A DNA stretch of 64,000 bases from Eurosta solidaginis (GCF_040869045.1 NC_090320.1:241180978-241244977); one strand, 5' to 3'; shown: positions 12,107-24,312, numbered from the stretch's first letter. The notes: generated by a model from the sequence alone, not told the origin. Program-made: numbers and translations.

Positions 12107-14498
12107 GCCCCCATTACTGATACTTAGCATAGACTTGACTTGCCTTGGCGTAAACTTGGCAACTTAGCCATAGTGTACAAGTACAAGTGTGTTGACTTAT
12201 CTGTCAAGCATTCTGACAGGCACTCGCTGGATTCGGAATGACAGCAAATTCAAAATGGATACCATTACCGAATGCGCCGAATGATTGAAAAATTGAAAAA
12301 GTCGAGACGATTGGTAGACAAAAATGTTGTCGTTGAGACCAAAAATGCGACTCTAGACCTGAGATTTCCATCAGGTGAGCGAGGCTGTTTGTATTTTTGA
12401 CGTTTATCGCTTAGTGAACACACTTGTATAGGTACACTATGAACTTAGCCACGATTATACTCCACTTGGCGCATACAATCTGGCATCATAATCAGCGTTG
12501 AAATTTATTTTTAAATAAATGTCAATTTGTATGACAAACGCCTCGATTCTGAGCGTTACCGGTAAAATAGTTCCAGAACATTATGTAACCGAATATCGTT
12601 ACCAGTTCTTTTATTCGCGATTCTGGCCCAAGTGGTAACGCTGTCATCACCAAGAAACTCACCAGTGTCTGTGGAGAAATTTGAATGGTAGTTTTCTCCG
12701 CTTTCACGGTTGCCACTTTGGTCCATTTGGACCAAAAATGGTCCCTTCCGAACCCATGTGTTTCGCTGGTCCATTTTCTTCAATTTTGGTCCTTTTAGGC
12801 AGTAGCTACGATTGGTGCTTTTCTTTCTTTTTCACACTCAGGTAAAAATTCACAATATTGCCCAAAAATTCGCCACACTTTCGTCAGCCCCCATATAATT
12901 TTGAATTTACTTCAATGGAACTCTCACCATAAAAAAATTGCTCAGTCAGTAAAATGTACCAGAACAATAACATTTCACCTAGGATATAACTAAGCCAGGC
13001 ATTAAAAAGAAAAGTGTTGGCAAACATATTGTCGTTAATTGTTGATGAAATAACCGACTAATCAAAAAAAAAACTTGTTTTATAATAATATTAATAACAG
13101 CTAGATATTTCGATCGGTTATACAACACTATGTAAAATATATGAAAATAAAAATTTCTTCTCGCCTAGCATAGCTTATAGCGAGCACTCTGTCGTGAGCC
13201 TAACACTTTCAAAACTTATACAAAGAAATTCGATGCATTACTTCTCGTTTGGAACTTTGATATTTAAATCTTTCTTATCCAGCTCAATGAGTTCAAGGAA
13301 TTCCAGGACTATTGTGGTGTTAAGCCACGCAAGGTAATTGAAAACTAAGTATCTTCGCACAATAAATATTTTAACTCGAAGACAGAAGGAAGCAAATGCA
13401 AAAGAGATTTGATTTCGGAAGAAATGTTTTGTATAAAATAATTCCCGTAGGCGCTAGCAGAATCCCTGAGTCTTGGGATCAAAACTCACACTTACTGAAT
13501 CTAGGCTCAGATATTAAGTTTAAACGCTAAGAGAAAAGGTAAGCATCTATAAAAATAGCACTAACAAAATTGCCTAGTTTCATTTATGATTTACTGAGCT
13601 TTCCACATACATAGTTCGGCAACACCAGAACGCAAATTTTGAACTGTTTCTTACTAAAACCTAACTGTACCATACATTTTATTTCATTGCAATCAACAAC
13701 ATAATGCTGTGTCAAAATATAGTATCATTTTTGGTTGCATGCCCATATATTTGTTTGTTCAGCTTGAATTAAAGGAAAGTCTTCACTATGTTTAGTAAAA
13801 TTTTATATAGAAACATCTTAAAGTTTTGTATTTTATACTAATAAAATAAAACAAAAATTTGGTTCTTTTTTGGATGAATTTTGGTCCCAAATGAAATGGT
13901 GTGGCAACCGTGTTCGCTTTACCGAAAATGTCTCACTTGTAGATATGAGGGTTAACAAATAAACGGGACGATGTGTATATGCATGTTAGGTTTCTACATA
14001 GGTATATTGTAATTTATTCTGTGAAAGTACATAATGTAAACAAATATGTATAGCAAGAGGCAACACTTTTTTACTATTATCTTTACTTATTTGCGCTTAC
14101 AATTCTTTATTTTTCAGTTTTACCCTTTTCTGAACAACAGCTGTTGTGTGGGTATTTCGATGTAACCACCTACTTTTGTGGGTAAAAAATTATCCGGCTA
14201 CTTTCGCAGGTAGAATACCAAAAGGGTGTAAAAGTTGCCACATGATTTCGTTACCGTGGTGAAGAATGTTGTTACCACACTAGAATCGGGTCGAAAATGT
14301 CAAAATGAAATGGAAACAAACAAATGGCATCTCAAAATGTAAACGTCACTTAGAAAATCAAAATTCAACAGACTTCTAAGTGAAGTTAAGTGTTGCTAAG
14401 TTTTGAGTAATCAGTAACATGCAAAGTTCATTTAACAGAACTGTAAGTGACAGTTCTCAAGCCAAGTCAAGTCTATGCGAAGTATCAGTAATAGGCCC
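12107..14498. mobile_element. 2.4-kb TTAA-flanked TIR element (M2)
   Basis: The ends are inverted copies: GCCCCCATTACTGATACTT on the left, and the reverse complement of the right end reads GGGCCTATTACTGATACTT, followed on both sides by cgcatagacttgacttg-like sequence. The flanks are TTAA (12103-12106 and 14499-14502). It sits in the LINE tail (11656-11692 plus 14499-14636). A shorter derivative lies at 37519 and a left-end fragment at 51343. No transposase is seen. TTAA targets suggest piggyBac-like mobilisation (inference). Confidence 0.72.
13283..13333 (+). other. Orphan exon-like segment inside M2
   Basis: A 51-nt open stretch, preceded by a good acceptor (tctttcttatccag) and followed by a donor (gtaatt). 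It translates to LNEFKEFQDYCGVKPRK. The length is divisible by three. I do not recognise the source protein. It could be a captured exon in the element, an exon of an unseen gene, or chance. Confidence 0.35.
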
Positions 14499-14636
14499 TT
14501 AACACCCCTCTCATTATTGTCCAACCCTGTTAAAACAGCAAGTTTCCTTCCTTGTATTCCCGTTAGAGGGTATTGATGATAATTTGTGATCGGTCACACC
14601 TATTGGATGGGGAGAAGCACTGCTACAACAACAGCA
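14499..14636 (+). mobile_element. LINE 3' end, second part
   Basis: Continues the LINE tail broken at 11692. It matches 7655-7790 of the 5117-7791 copy (cagcaagtttccttc, gagggtattgatgataattt) and ends gctacaacaaca. Confidence 0.82.
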
Positions 14637-14682
14637 GGGTGAGCCCACTTTTTGCTGTAACAACGGTAATCCGTTATTTTTA

Positions 14683-16222
14683 CTAAAAATATTTAGGTGG
14701 TGGAGGTGGTGGTGCTTGCGCCGCCACCAACATATGCGCCATAGTTGTATGATGTGTCATATGTGTGGGGTGATTGGGTTGTAGTGGTGCATTCAACGAT
14801 AAATGATGTGCATGAGGGTGTAGGCTATCGTGGTGTGGTGGTGGGTGCGTAGGTGGATGGGGTGGCGGTGCTGCTGCGGTATGATAATGATGAGACATTT
14901 GACTTGTCAATGGCGGCAAATTCAACAAATTACAATTAGCATGCGTACGAAAATGTACACTCAAACTACCAGCCGATCCAAATTCTTTATCACAATCTGG
15001 ACATTTAAAACTTTCATGTGGTAGAAGTGAACTGTCCGGCACTAGGCCACTTGAAATAGCACCACCACCAGTCACTATAATCACAGGTTCGGGACAAGTA
15101 GTATCTACAGCCTCATCTTCATCATCATCACTACGCTCGTGTAGCGCATGTAGCTTTCTTTTATGAGCTTGCATATCACGTTGTCGACTAAATGATTTGC
15201 CGCAAACATCACAATGATGCGTCTTTATTTGGGTATGTATAACCATATGTTTGGAAAGATCTCCTGCGCTGTAGAATGCCTTCTGACACACGGGACATAA
15301 TTGATTACGTATGCCGGTGTGTATCTTTTGGTGTGCTTGAAAATTGCCAAGCGCAGAGAATTGTTTGGAACATATCTCACATTGAAATGGTCGTTCGCCG
15401 GTATGCGTTCTCTGATGTATATGTAAATTGTATTTTTGCGCAAATCGACGTGGGCAATAATTACAAGCGAATGGCTTTTCTCCGGTGTGAGTGCGTAAAT
15501 GCATTTGTAATTGCGCGGCACACTTGAAAGTTTTATTACATTCATAGCAGGTTGGTGGTAGCTTAGGTAATGGCTTGGGCCCGCGACGTTTATGCTGATC
15601 AGGTGGTTTGCGTTGATAGCGCGAGCGACGTTTGCTAAAAAATGTCAAGTGTGAAAGTGCTAAAAATTACTTGAAAATGAAGATGAAAATTACCTCTTTT
15701 TCAGGTTCGATGCCACATCGGAATCATATTCAGATTCTGGTGCTAAAAATACCTGTGACTTATTGTTTAAAGTTGATATAGGCAAGTCTGTGTTCGTTTC
15801 AGCATCACAAAAACTTATTATTGCATAGAATAGATTAGTTTGTTATATATTCACTTTTAATATAACGAGAGTTTAGCCTAATTACCCATATCCCCGATCT
15901 TGCAAGCCCAAGTACTGTCGCAACCTCATATCGGAATTCTCGCATTCCTGCTTAAAATGATAGGCCACTCCCAAGCGATATATACAATTGTTGCATATGA
16001 CTGCCGGCATCCCATCACTTTTATAAACCTAAATTAAAATATTAAGATAAATATATTGAAAATACAATATTTTAGTAAACATGTGTAAATTTAGTTTACC
16101 CTTATCTTTGCGCACATCATCAGCATTGTACATGGCATCATTGCGAACTCCGTGCTATATATGGATGTGAGTGCACCTTCCTCTAGGCATACTCTGCATA
16201 TTTTATGAATGTTATAATCCAT
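14683..16222 (-). CDS. ZAD-type C2H2 zinc-finger protein, six fingers
   Basis: A nuclear DNA-binding protein of the insect ZAD family. Coding exons on the reverse strand are 16222-16100, 16028-15886, 15813-15694 and 15634-14683. The junctions keep the frame and give 445 aa. The N-terminal ZAD shows its metal ligands as CRVC (residues 9-12) and CNNC. A short linker contains acidic SEYDSD and a basic KRRSRYQRK stretch (possible NLS). Six C2H2 fingers start near residue 157: CYEC, CNYC, CEIC, CPVC, CDVC, then CPDC after an acidic spacer. Linkers of the TGEKPF/TGERPF type join the first three. The C-terminus is His/Pro-rich. The exon 3 acceptor (ataataag) is weak, so that boundary is the least certain. 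The orthologue was not identified. ZAD proteins normally dimerise through the ZAD. Confidence 0.9.
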
Positions 16223-16720
16223 TGTAGGTTTGTTTTCCAATAATCACAGTTAACGAAACAATTTAGGGACAATAAACAAAAACTGTATTTGTTTTGTTTA
16301 CGTATGGCGGAAAAAGGAATAGGAATAACAAACTAGGCACTGTTCGCCGTCATCCGGTGGCAAAATCCTGAGCCAGATAAATAATTTTGCATGTAAATGC
16401 CCAGCAAAAATGTGCCCGTAAATTGCTTAGGAAAATGACTGAAAGCTGTGTCGATGGAACACGTAAATCGTTAAGTAGCATTTGTACAGGGCATCGGTAA
16501 CTTTCGTGACCAGTCCATTCCGTCGTACCTATTTATGTGATTGTCCATACTGCTCACACATATACGGTTTTAGGTTATCGAAATGTAAACAAACCGTAGT
16601 GCTGTACTGTTCTTACATTCACGTTATGGCAGTCATATTTTAAGTTATATACCTGTAACTGGACGAGTATTTTTACAGTATTTTTACGTTAATATGACCG
16701 CCTTTTGACTAGTATTATGA
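16223..16720. other. Upstream region of the ZAD zinc-finger gene
   Basis: Presumed promoter side of the reverse-strand gene. About 50 bp at 16349-16400 (catccggtggcaaaatcctg and following) recur at 34938-34985. Confidence 0.4.
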
Positions 16721-16723
16721 CCG

Positions 16724-19495
16724 TTTTTATACTCAGTTGAGCAGAGCTCACAGAGTATATTAAGTTTGATTGGATAACGGTTGGTTGTACATATATAAAG
16801 GAATCGAGATAGATATAGACTTCCATATATCAAAATAATCAGGATCGAAAAAAAATTTGATTGAGCCATGTCCGTCCGTCCGTCCGTTCGTTAACACGAT
16901 AACTTGAGTAAATTTTAAGGTATCTTGATGAAATTTGGTATGTAGGTTCCTGAGCACTCATCTCAGATCGCTATTTAAAATGAACGATATCGGACTATAA
17001 CCACGCCCACTTTTTCGATATCGAAAATTTCGAAAAACCGAAAAAGTGCGATAATTCATTACAAAAGACAGATAAAGCGACGAAACTTGGTAGATGAGTT
17101 GAACTTATGACGCAGAATAGAAAATTAGTAAAATGTTGGACAATGGGCGTGGCACCGCCCACTTTTAAAAGAAGGTAATTTAAAATTTTGCAAGCTGTAA
17201 TTTGGCAGTCGTTGAAGATATCATGATGAAATTTGGCAGGAACGTTACTTCTATTACTATATGTACGCTTCATAAAAATTAGCAAAATCGGAGAAGGACC
17301 ACGCCCACTTTAAAAAAAAATTTTTTTGAAAGTAAAATTTTAACAAAAAATTTAATATCTTTACAGTATATAAGTAAATTATGTCAACATTCAACTCCAG
17401 TAATGATGTGGTGCAACAAAATACAAAAATAAAAGAAAATTTCAAAATGGGTGTGGCTCCGCCCTTTTTTATTTTTAATTTGTCTAGGATACTTTTAACG
17501 CCATAAGTCGAACAAAAATTAACCAATCCTTTTGAAATTTGGTAGGGGCATAGATTTTATGACCTTAACTGTTTTCTGTGAAAATGGGCGGAACCGGTTG
17601 ATGCCACGCCCAGTTTTTATACACAGTCATCCGTCTGTCCTTCCGCATGGCCGTTAACACGATAACTTGAGCAATAATCGACATATCTTTAATGAAGTTA
17701 GTTCACGTGCTTACTTGAACTCACTTTATCTTGGTGTGAAAAATGAACGAAATCCGACTATGACCACGCCCACTTTTTCGATATCGAAAATTACGAAAAA
17801 TGAAAAAAATGCCATAATTCTATACCAAATACGAAAAAATGGATGAAACATGGTAAGGTAATTGGATTTTTTTATTGACGCGAAATATAACTTTAGAAAA
17901 AACTTTATAAAATGGTTGTGACACCTACCATATTATGTAGAAGAAAATGAAAAAGTTCTGCAGGGCGAAATAAGAAACCCCTAAAATCTTGGCAGGTATT
18001 ACATATATAAATAAACTAGCGGTATCCAACAGATAATGTTCTGTGTCACCCTGGTCCACATTTTGGACGATATCTGGAAAACGCCTTCACATATACAACT
18101 ACCACCACTCTCATTAATGCCTTTAATTTGATACCCATAACGTACAAACTCATTCTAGAGTCACCCCTGGTCCACCTTTATGGCGATATCTCGAAAAGGC
18201 ATCCACCTATAGAACTAAGCCCCACGCCCTTTTAAAATACTCATTAACACCTTTCATTTGATACCCATATCGTACAAACATATTCTAAAGTCACCCCTGG
18301 TACACCTTTATGGCGATATCTCGAAAAGGCGAACACCTATAGAACGAAGGCCCACTCCCTTTTAAAAATACTCATTAACACCTTTCATTTGATACCCATA
18401 TCGCACAAACAAAGTCTAGAGTCACCCCTGGTCCACCTTTATTGCGATACCTCGAAAAGGCGTCCACCTATAGAACTAAGGCCCACTCCCTTTTAAAATA
18501 CTCATTAACTCCTTTCGTTTGATACCCATATTGCACAAACGAATTCTAGAGTCACCCCTGGCCCACCTTTATGGCGATATCTCGAAACGGCGTCCACCTA
18601 TGGAACTAAGCACTACTTCCTTTTAAAACACTCATTAACACCTTTATTTTGATACCCATATTGTACAAACAAATTCTAGGGTCACCCCTGCTCCACCTTT
18701 ATGGCGATATCTCGAAACGGCGACCACCTATGGAACTAAGGATTACTCCCTTTTAAAATACTCATTAACACCTTTCTTTTGATACCTATATTGTACAAAC
18801 AAATTCTAGGGTCACCTCTGGTCCACCTTTATGGCGATATCTCGTAAATGCGACCACCTATACAACAACCACCACTCCCTTTTAAAATCCTCATTAATAC
18901 CTTTAATTTGATACCCATATCGTACAAACACATTCTAGAGTCACCCCTGGTCCACCTTTGTGGCGATATTTCGAAACGGCGTGCTCCTATCGAACTAAGG
19001 CCCACTCCCTTTTAAAATACTCATTAACACCTTTCGTTTCATACCCATATTGTACAAACAAATTCTAGGGTCACCCCTGGTCCACCTTTATGGCGATATC
19101 TCGAAACGGCGTCCACCTATGGAACTAAGGATTACTCCCTTTTAAAATACTCATTAACACCTTTCTTTTCATACCCATATTGTACAAACAAATTCTAGGG
19201 TCACCCCTGGTCCACCTTTATGGCGATATCTCGAAACGGCGTCCACCTATAGAACTAAGGATTACTCCCTTTTAAAATACTCATTAACACCTTTCATTTG
19301 ATACCCATATCGTACAAACGCATTCTAGAGGCAACCCTGATCCACTTTTATGGCTATATCCCTAAATGGCGTCCACCTATAGAACTATGGCCCACTCCCT
19401 CATAAAATACTCTTTAATGCCTTTCATTTGATACGCATGTCATACAAACACATTCCAGGGTTTCCCTCGGTTCATTTTCCTACATGGTTTTTTCC
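16724..19495 (+). repeat. Dispersed repeat (Rep-T), long copy
   Basis: Begins tttatactcagttgagcagag, followed by runs of gtccgtccgtccg and repeated cacgcccactttttcgatat blocks. Similar copies lie at 34494-36173 and 47782-48715. In the 34.5-kb copy the far end (gctctcagctgagtat) is an inverted version of the start, so the family has short terminal inverted repeats. No credible ORF is seen. It contains the tandem array 18111-19490. Confidence 0.75.
18111..19490 (+). repeat. Tandem array, about eleven 130-bp units
   Basis: The anchor 'tcattaa' recurs at 18111, 18241, 18372, 18502, 18632, 18762, 18891, 19021, 19151 and 19281, with tctttaa at 19411. That is a steady spacing of 129-131 bp. Each unit contains tttgatacccatat, gtcacccctggtccacc and tggcgatatctcgaaa. 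The last units are more diverged. Confidence 0.92.
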
Positions 19496-19854
19496 CCTTA
19501 TTATTAAATAAAACATTTCTTTAATTCAAATCCATTAACATTTCTTTTATTCAACATTTTTATAATATATTACATTATTTATAATAGTTGTAAATTATTA
19601 ACTATAAGGAAGGAATAGTTTTTCAGTCTTGTTGGTGACCCAGAAATACAAATTTTATTGTATGCGATTGTATGCAAACAAAGTTAAGGGAAACTTAAAT
19701 AAATTAATTAATGATATAGAAAACAAAAGAGAAGAACTAACAGAACTATTGGTTGCAGTAAACCATCAAATCGCGAGTAGGCAATTCACAATTTGAGTAA
19801 GTTGACTTGTAATTCGCCAATTTTAATGCTATACCTTTTTTATTTTAGTTCAGA
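19496..19854. other. AT-rich noncoding DNA
   Basis: Nothing recognisable; it lies between two tandem arrays. Confidence 0.35.
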
Positions 19855-20470
19855 AAGCTGAAAACTTTGTGCGATTGTTGAATATTATTTTAATTAGAGC
19901 ATAAAAAGCTTAGATTGGTAATGTAGGAAAAAACTTAGAATTATTTCAGTTAAGTTCATCACAAATATTTATATTCAAAATACTTTTTTCTTATACATCT
20001 AGTTTATAAATTTTTGGTTAAAAATTATTGACAAATTCGTTGCAATTAAATTGCTTTAAAATTCTTTTCAAACTTTACCAGATTGTTGAATATTATTTTA
20101 ATAAGAGCATAAAAAGCTTAGTAACGTAGGAAAAAACTTTGAATTATTTCAGGTAAGTTCATCACAAATATTTATAGTCAAAACACTTTTTTGTTATACA
20201 TGGATTTAAATTGCTTTAAAATTCTTTGCAAACTTTGTGCGATTGTTGAATATTATTTTAATTAGAGCATAAAAAGCTTAGTAACGTAGGAAAAAACTTT
20301 GAATTATTTCAGGTAGGTTCATCACAAATATTTATAGTCAAAATACTTTTTTGTTATACATTGCATTTAAATTGTTTTAAAAATCTTTGCAAACTTTACG
20401 AGATTGTTGAATATTATTTTAATAAGAGCATAAAAAGCTTAGAATAGGAACGTAGGAAAAAAAGAATTAT
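19855..20470 (+). repeat. Four-copy tandem repeat, about 157-bp unit
   Basis: Units repeat aaactttgtgcgattgttga, attattttaat(t/a)agagcata, aaaaagctta and ttcatcacaaatatttat. They start near 19863, 20070, 20230 and 20392. The first interval is longer (about 210 bp). Such arrays are common subterminally in DNA transposons, and the array flanks the DUF4806 gene. Confidence 0.85.
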
Positions 20471-20709
20471 TAGGTTCTTCTATAATTTTTAATCAAGATT
20501 ATTTCAGTGTGTCTTGTTCGTTTGTTGTAGGTAGGTTTATGCTGTTGCAGAGCTGGATTTATTGATCAGATACCGCCTTTGTTTATGCCGGTTGTGGCTC
20601 AGCGTTAAACACCGTCTCATGCTGTCTTCGAAGTTGATCCTGCCTTGCAGTTTGAAAACGTCTAAATTAATAGGAATTGACAATGTTAGTAATAACATTT
20701 TAAAACAAT

Positions 20710-22109
20710 TTAAATTACACTATCAAAAAGTACGCTGTTCACGAGTTTCAGTTTAGATAAAGATCGTTTGCCCTGTACTCCGTCCCAGTTAAAATTGAAA
20801 AGAACGTTGCCAGAGAAAAGTTTTCTCATTACTCCAATAATGTCTGATAATGCACCTTTCAGCATAAAGATATATGATTTCTAAATGAAAACCACCAATT
20901 TAAGTTATGAAACACAATTAAAAGTATTCAAAAATACCATTGATTCTTGATAATCATCTGAGTCCAACTTTTTCTCAATGTCATAAACTGAATCCAGCGA
21001 TGTTAGTGGCATAACGATAGAGAGCTCGGTGTGAGTATAATTTTCCGTTTCTCCGCTGATACGGCATACTATTTTGTGCGTTTTCTTAATCAGAACTTTT
21101 GAGTCACGCACGACTTTATGTTGAGCCATGACTTCTGCCAATTCTGGAAGCTGAAATGATAGCATAAATAATAATTAAAGAGAATCAAGGTATTGCGGCT
21201 ACAATTACTAGGGTTTCACAAATAACAGTTCAATATTTCACTACGCACCTTTTCTTCAATCTTAGTCAATCTAAATTCCAGGTCGATATGCTTCTGTAAT
21301 ATTGTTTGTAGTATCGCCATTATATTTTCGTTTGTTGTAGGGAATGTTCCTTCGTTGGTTAAGGAAGTAGCCGCATTATTCAAAACGGGACTCGTTGTAT
21401 TTAAGGAAGAGTGAAAGGACGCGCTGTGTTGTGCTACATCGATGAAATCGGTGTTTGCTGAATCGGAATTGGAGGGAGGTACATCAATCAATTGGTTGTG
21501 TGTATGGTTGGTACTAGAGCTGGATGAATTATTGAAATTGTTGTTTATAGCTTTTGAGCTAGATGGAAACGGTTCGCTGTGTAGTGCTACATCGACCAAA
21601 TGGGCATTTGTTGCATTGAAGCCCTTTGACAAGTAAAACTTTCGGAATTTTGGCGTATATGGTTCGCTGGTTGTGGCGCTAGACGGATTACGGAGATTGA
21701 CGTTCTTTGCATATAATTTAGATGGAAACGGTTCGCTGTGTTGTGCTACAACCACGAAATGGGGGTTTCTTGCAATAGAATTCGAAGCAAATTCATCGAC
21801 CAAATTGGCATTTACTTTGCCCTTCACCGGCTTTACCTTTTTAATTCTTAGTTGATTGGCTGTAGAGCCAGACGAACTATGCAAATTGGCGTTATTTGCA
21901 TATAATTGAGATGGAAACGGTTCGCTGTGTTGTGCTACATCCTCGAAATAGGGGTCCGTTGCATTGGGAGCGGAGAGAAGTACATCTACCATATCCTTGG
22001 ATGTTTGGTTGGTAGTAGAGCTGGAGATATTTAAAAAGGCGTTGCTTTTCCTATTCGGAGTAGAGATATACATATCTATGTCTTCTTCAAATATGTCCTG
22101 GCTCGCCAT
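20710..22109 (-). CDS. DUF4806-type protein with HSEPFPS repeats
   Basis: Three exons on the reverse strand: 22109-21249, 21150-20938 and 20880-20710. All are phase 0 with GT-AG junctions (first donor gtgcgt, second gtattt), giving 414 aa. Exon 1 encodes a low-complexity Ser/Asn-rich N-terminus with four diverged repeats around the motif VAQHSEPFPS, ending in a short helical stretch (FRLTKIEEK). Exons 2 and 3 form a C-terminal domain resembling DUF4806: LSIVMPLTSLDSVYDIEKKL, then GVMRKLFSGNVLFNFNWDG and GKRSLSKLK. The function is unknown. In insects such genes often sit with transposon DNA, and here a transposase-like remnant lies upstream on the same strand. The domain name is from memory of the family pattern. 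Confidence 0.78.
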
Positions 22110-22344
22110 TCTTTCTGATCATATGTTCTCCATGCAAAAAAAGAAATATAATTACGAGTAGCATTTATAGTAATTTATTTGAAAATATATGAGGAGGTCC
22201 TCACTGTAGGGTTGTTATTATTTTTATTTAACTTTGTGTTTAAGTTACTTTGAACTTTGTAATTTTTAAATTTTTACATCAAGAAGATATTATGTATGTG
22301 AATATTCATATTAATAAAAAATAATAAAGCATACTACACTCAAC

Positions 22345-22480
22345 AAAACGTAACATTTCATTCATATGTGAATTCGAGTAAATTGATAAAGTTAAATTTA
22401 CCATTGATGCCTTATGAAAGCTTCTTACGAATATAATATATTTTCCAAAATAAACATTTTGGAAATGTTACGTTATTAGT
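22345..22480. repeat. Short inverted repeat
   Basis: acgtaacatttc near 22348-22359 and gaaatgttacgt near 22462-22473 are exact inverted copies about 100 bp apart. They lie between the DUF4806 gene and the transposase remnant. Confidence 0.6.
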
Positions 22481-23011
22481 TAGAAAATTTGTGAAAAAGG
22501 TTATGAAGTAAGGGTATGAGAAGATATTTATTTTCAAAAGGAATACAAAAATACTTATGTTCAATATATTTCCAGGAAATTTCAAGTCTCATTTCATCCA
22601 ACCTACTTCCAACCAATATACCAAGGGCTGAAAGTGACTCAAGTGGTGCTTCGTAATAATTATCGACTTTAAGGAATGCGTTCGCTACTACCACGTCCTT
22701 TCCCGATTCGTTTATTGTTTCTATTATTTTTATTGGGTCTGTCCCCTTACTAAAGAAATATGAGTCCTTTTCTTTTTTGGTTCAATAATAAGAGAACCAT
22801 ATTTTGATGTTTTTTTTTTTTGCTGCAAAATTTGATTGGGCTTTTTTATCAACTTTTTCAGGAATTGCATAAAATTTTCAAATTTGTATGCAGAGAATTG
22901 ATCCAAAATCCCATTATCCCTGGCACACGCAGGCAAATGCAACAAACAGTGGATGTTAAAGCTAATTAAATCGTCACCGTAAATTTCACCAAAACATGTT
23001 AAAACATCCAA
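22480..23011 (-). pseudogene. Transposase-like remnant
   Basis: Two open pieces on the reverse strand. The first, 23011-22730, contains DDLISFNIHCLLHLPACA, LDQFSAYKFENFMQFLKKLI and KPNQILQQ; the second is 22694-22476. The His-rich 'N-HCLLHLP' and 'FEN' pattern resembles C-terminal domains of CACTA-type transposase proteins in insects (recalled, moderate). The upstream part is cut off by a LINE fragment at about 23012. The two pieces are separated by a stop and probably a frameshift. Confidence 0.55.
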
Positions 23012-23490
23012 AGCAGTAGTGCTAGATAGCCATGCCGATGTTCAAAAACAATGAGGGATTCAAATATCTAGCACATGTCTTCAATCAGTCTTTGTCCACC
23101 TTCTTCAGCCAGACACACGAAGCCATTCTGCTCTCCCTGCATTAAAATACGGCACATTACTGCTGGACTTGGAAGGGTCTCCTCTTCCTCCTTGTCTCAA
23201 AAGGGAAACCATAAATTATCTGGGTGGTCGGCAGGCATCTGTGCAATTTAGAAACGAGACATCAAAACCAAGAAGAATTAAACAAGGGATGCCACAGGTG
23301 GTGTCCTATCCCCACTTTTGTTTAATTTCTACATATCTAAGCTACCTTCGCCACCAGAAGGAGTTGCTATCGTTTCCAACGCCGATGACTGCAGAATAAT
23401 GGCCACAGATCGATGATATTTGCAACAGAATAAACGGCTACCTCCCTGATCTCTCCAGTTTTTTCGCCGCGCGAAACCTGGCATTAATTA
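23012..23490 (+). mobile_element. LINE fragment with internal deletions
   Basis: Matches the 5117-7791 LINE family in blocks: atgccgatg...gggattcaaatat (RT fingers), then ggtctcctcttcctcc, aattatctgggtggtcggca and ttccaacgccgatgactgca (YADD region altered to NADD), ending near cgcgaaacctggcatta. Frameshifts and deletions between the blocks make it non-coding. Confidence 0.82.
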
Positions 23491-23763
23491 TCACTGTTGA
23501 AATTGTAGCAATCTATGTAATTCAAGATTATGAAGAAAAAAATGTTTTGTCATATTTTTTCAGTCGAAGATTTTTCTTACCATAATTTAAACTGTTTTCT
23601 GTATCACTTAATATAATTTCAAATAAATTATTATTATAAAACCGTGAGATTATAATAGGTTATGGGCGAACTAAAAGATCACGGGATACTTCAGTAAATA
23701 TGAAAGTTAAAATTTTAAATGCAACGACATTGATGTTATAGCGATAACCACACTTCTCGACTT
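23491..23763. other. Noncoding spacer
   Basis: AT-rich; nothing recognisable. Confidence 0.35.
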
Positions 23764-23885
23764 CTAGGCCATTCCGCCCCAGCCCCTAGTTCCATGAGGA
23801 ACTTGGGGTCGCCAATGCCTCGGATGCTAAAAAAACGTGGTTCGCCGCGGGTAGGTGAGGTTGACAATTGGGTTGGAGAAGCTAT
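23764..23885 (-). repeat. SINE fragment
   Basis: Reverse-strand partial copy (cttggggtcgccaatgcctc; gaggttgacaattgggttgg). It ends where the MITE at 23886 begins. Confidence 0.75.
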
Positions 23886-24312
23886 GGTAATTCTTTACTT
23901 TAGCTCACAACTGCTAAAACTCGTCCAAAAATATTGCGAGGTGTCAAAGACGCGTTATGAACCCAGGACCGCGAATCCGAAAGCGGAAATTAAATAATTA
24001 GTTTCTGTCAAAAGATATTTCCAAAACCGAAAAATGGCCCTGGGGAGTTCCGAAACCGGGGGTGGGAACCAAAGTAATTTTGCGCAGAACACCTTTCCTG
24101 GGTGGGTCCAACACCGGTTTAGAGACCAAAACTATATCTGCGCAAAACACTTTTACCAGCTTTTCTTGTGGGTTCAACAAAATCATCAAAATTACAACAA
24201 CCACATGAAAATTTTCTAATTTGTGATCCTGGGCCCAAAGCACGTCTTTTGACACCCCTCCCAATAATTTTGCACGAGTTTTAGCAGTTGTGAGCTAAAG
24301 TAAAGAATTACC
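23886..24312. mobile_element. MITE with perfect 39-bp terminal inverted repeats
   Basis: Left end 23886-23924 (starts ggtaattctttactttagct) and right end 24274-24312 are exact reverse complements over 39 bp. The inverted pairing continues imperfectly for about 30 bp more (gaggtgtcaaagacg against cgtcttttgacacccctc). CTAT flanks both sides (23882-23885, 24313-24316). It has no ORF of note. Related degenerate ends occur at about 300, 3190 and 27145. Confidence 0.88.

Noticed and set aside
14830..15545. ORFs opposite the zinc-finger exon
   Set aside because: Shadows of the ZAD gene; codon structure and domains belong to the - strand.
16349..16403. Independent gene-related element shared with 34938
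   Set aside because: About 50 bp of similarity only; probably a small repeat and not enough to define.
18111..19490. CRISPR-like regular repeats
   Set aside because: Repeats are 130-bp contiguous tandem units without unique spacers, in insect DNA.
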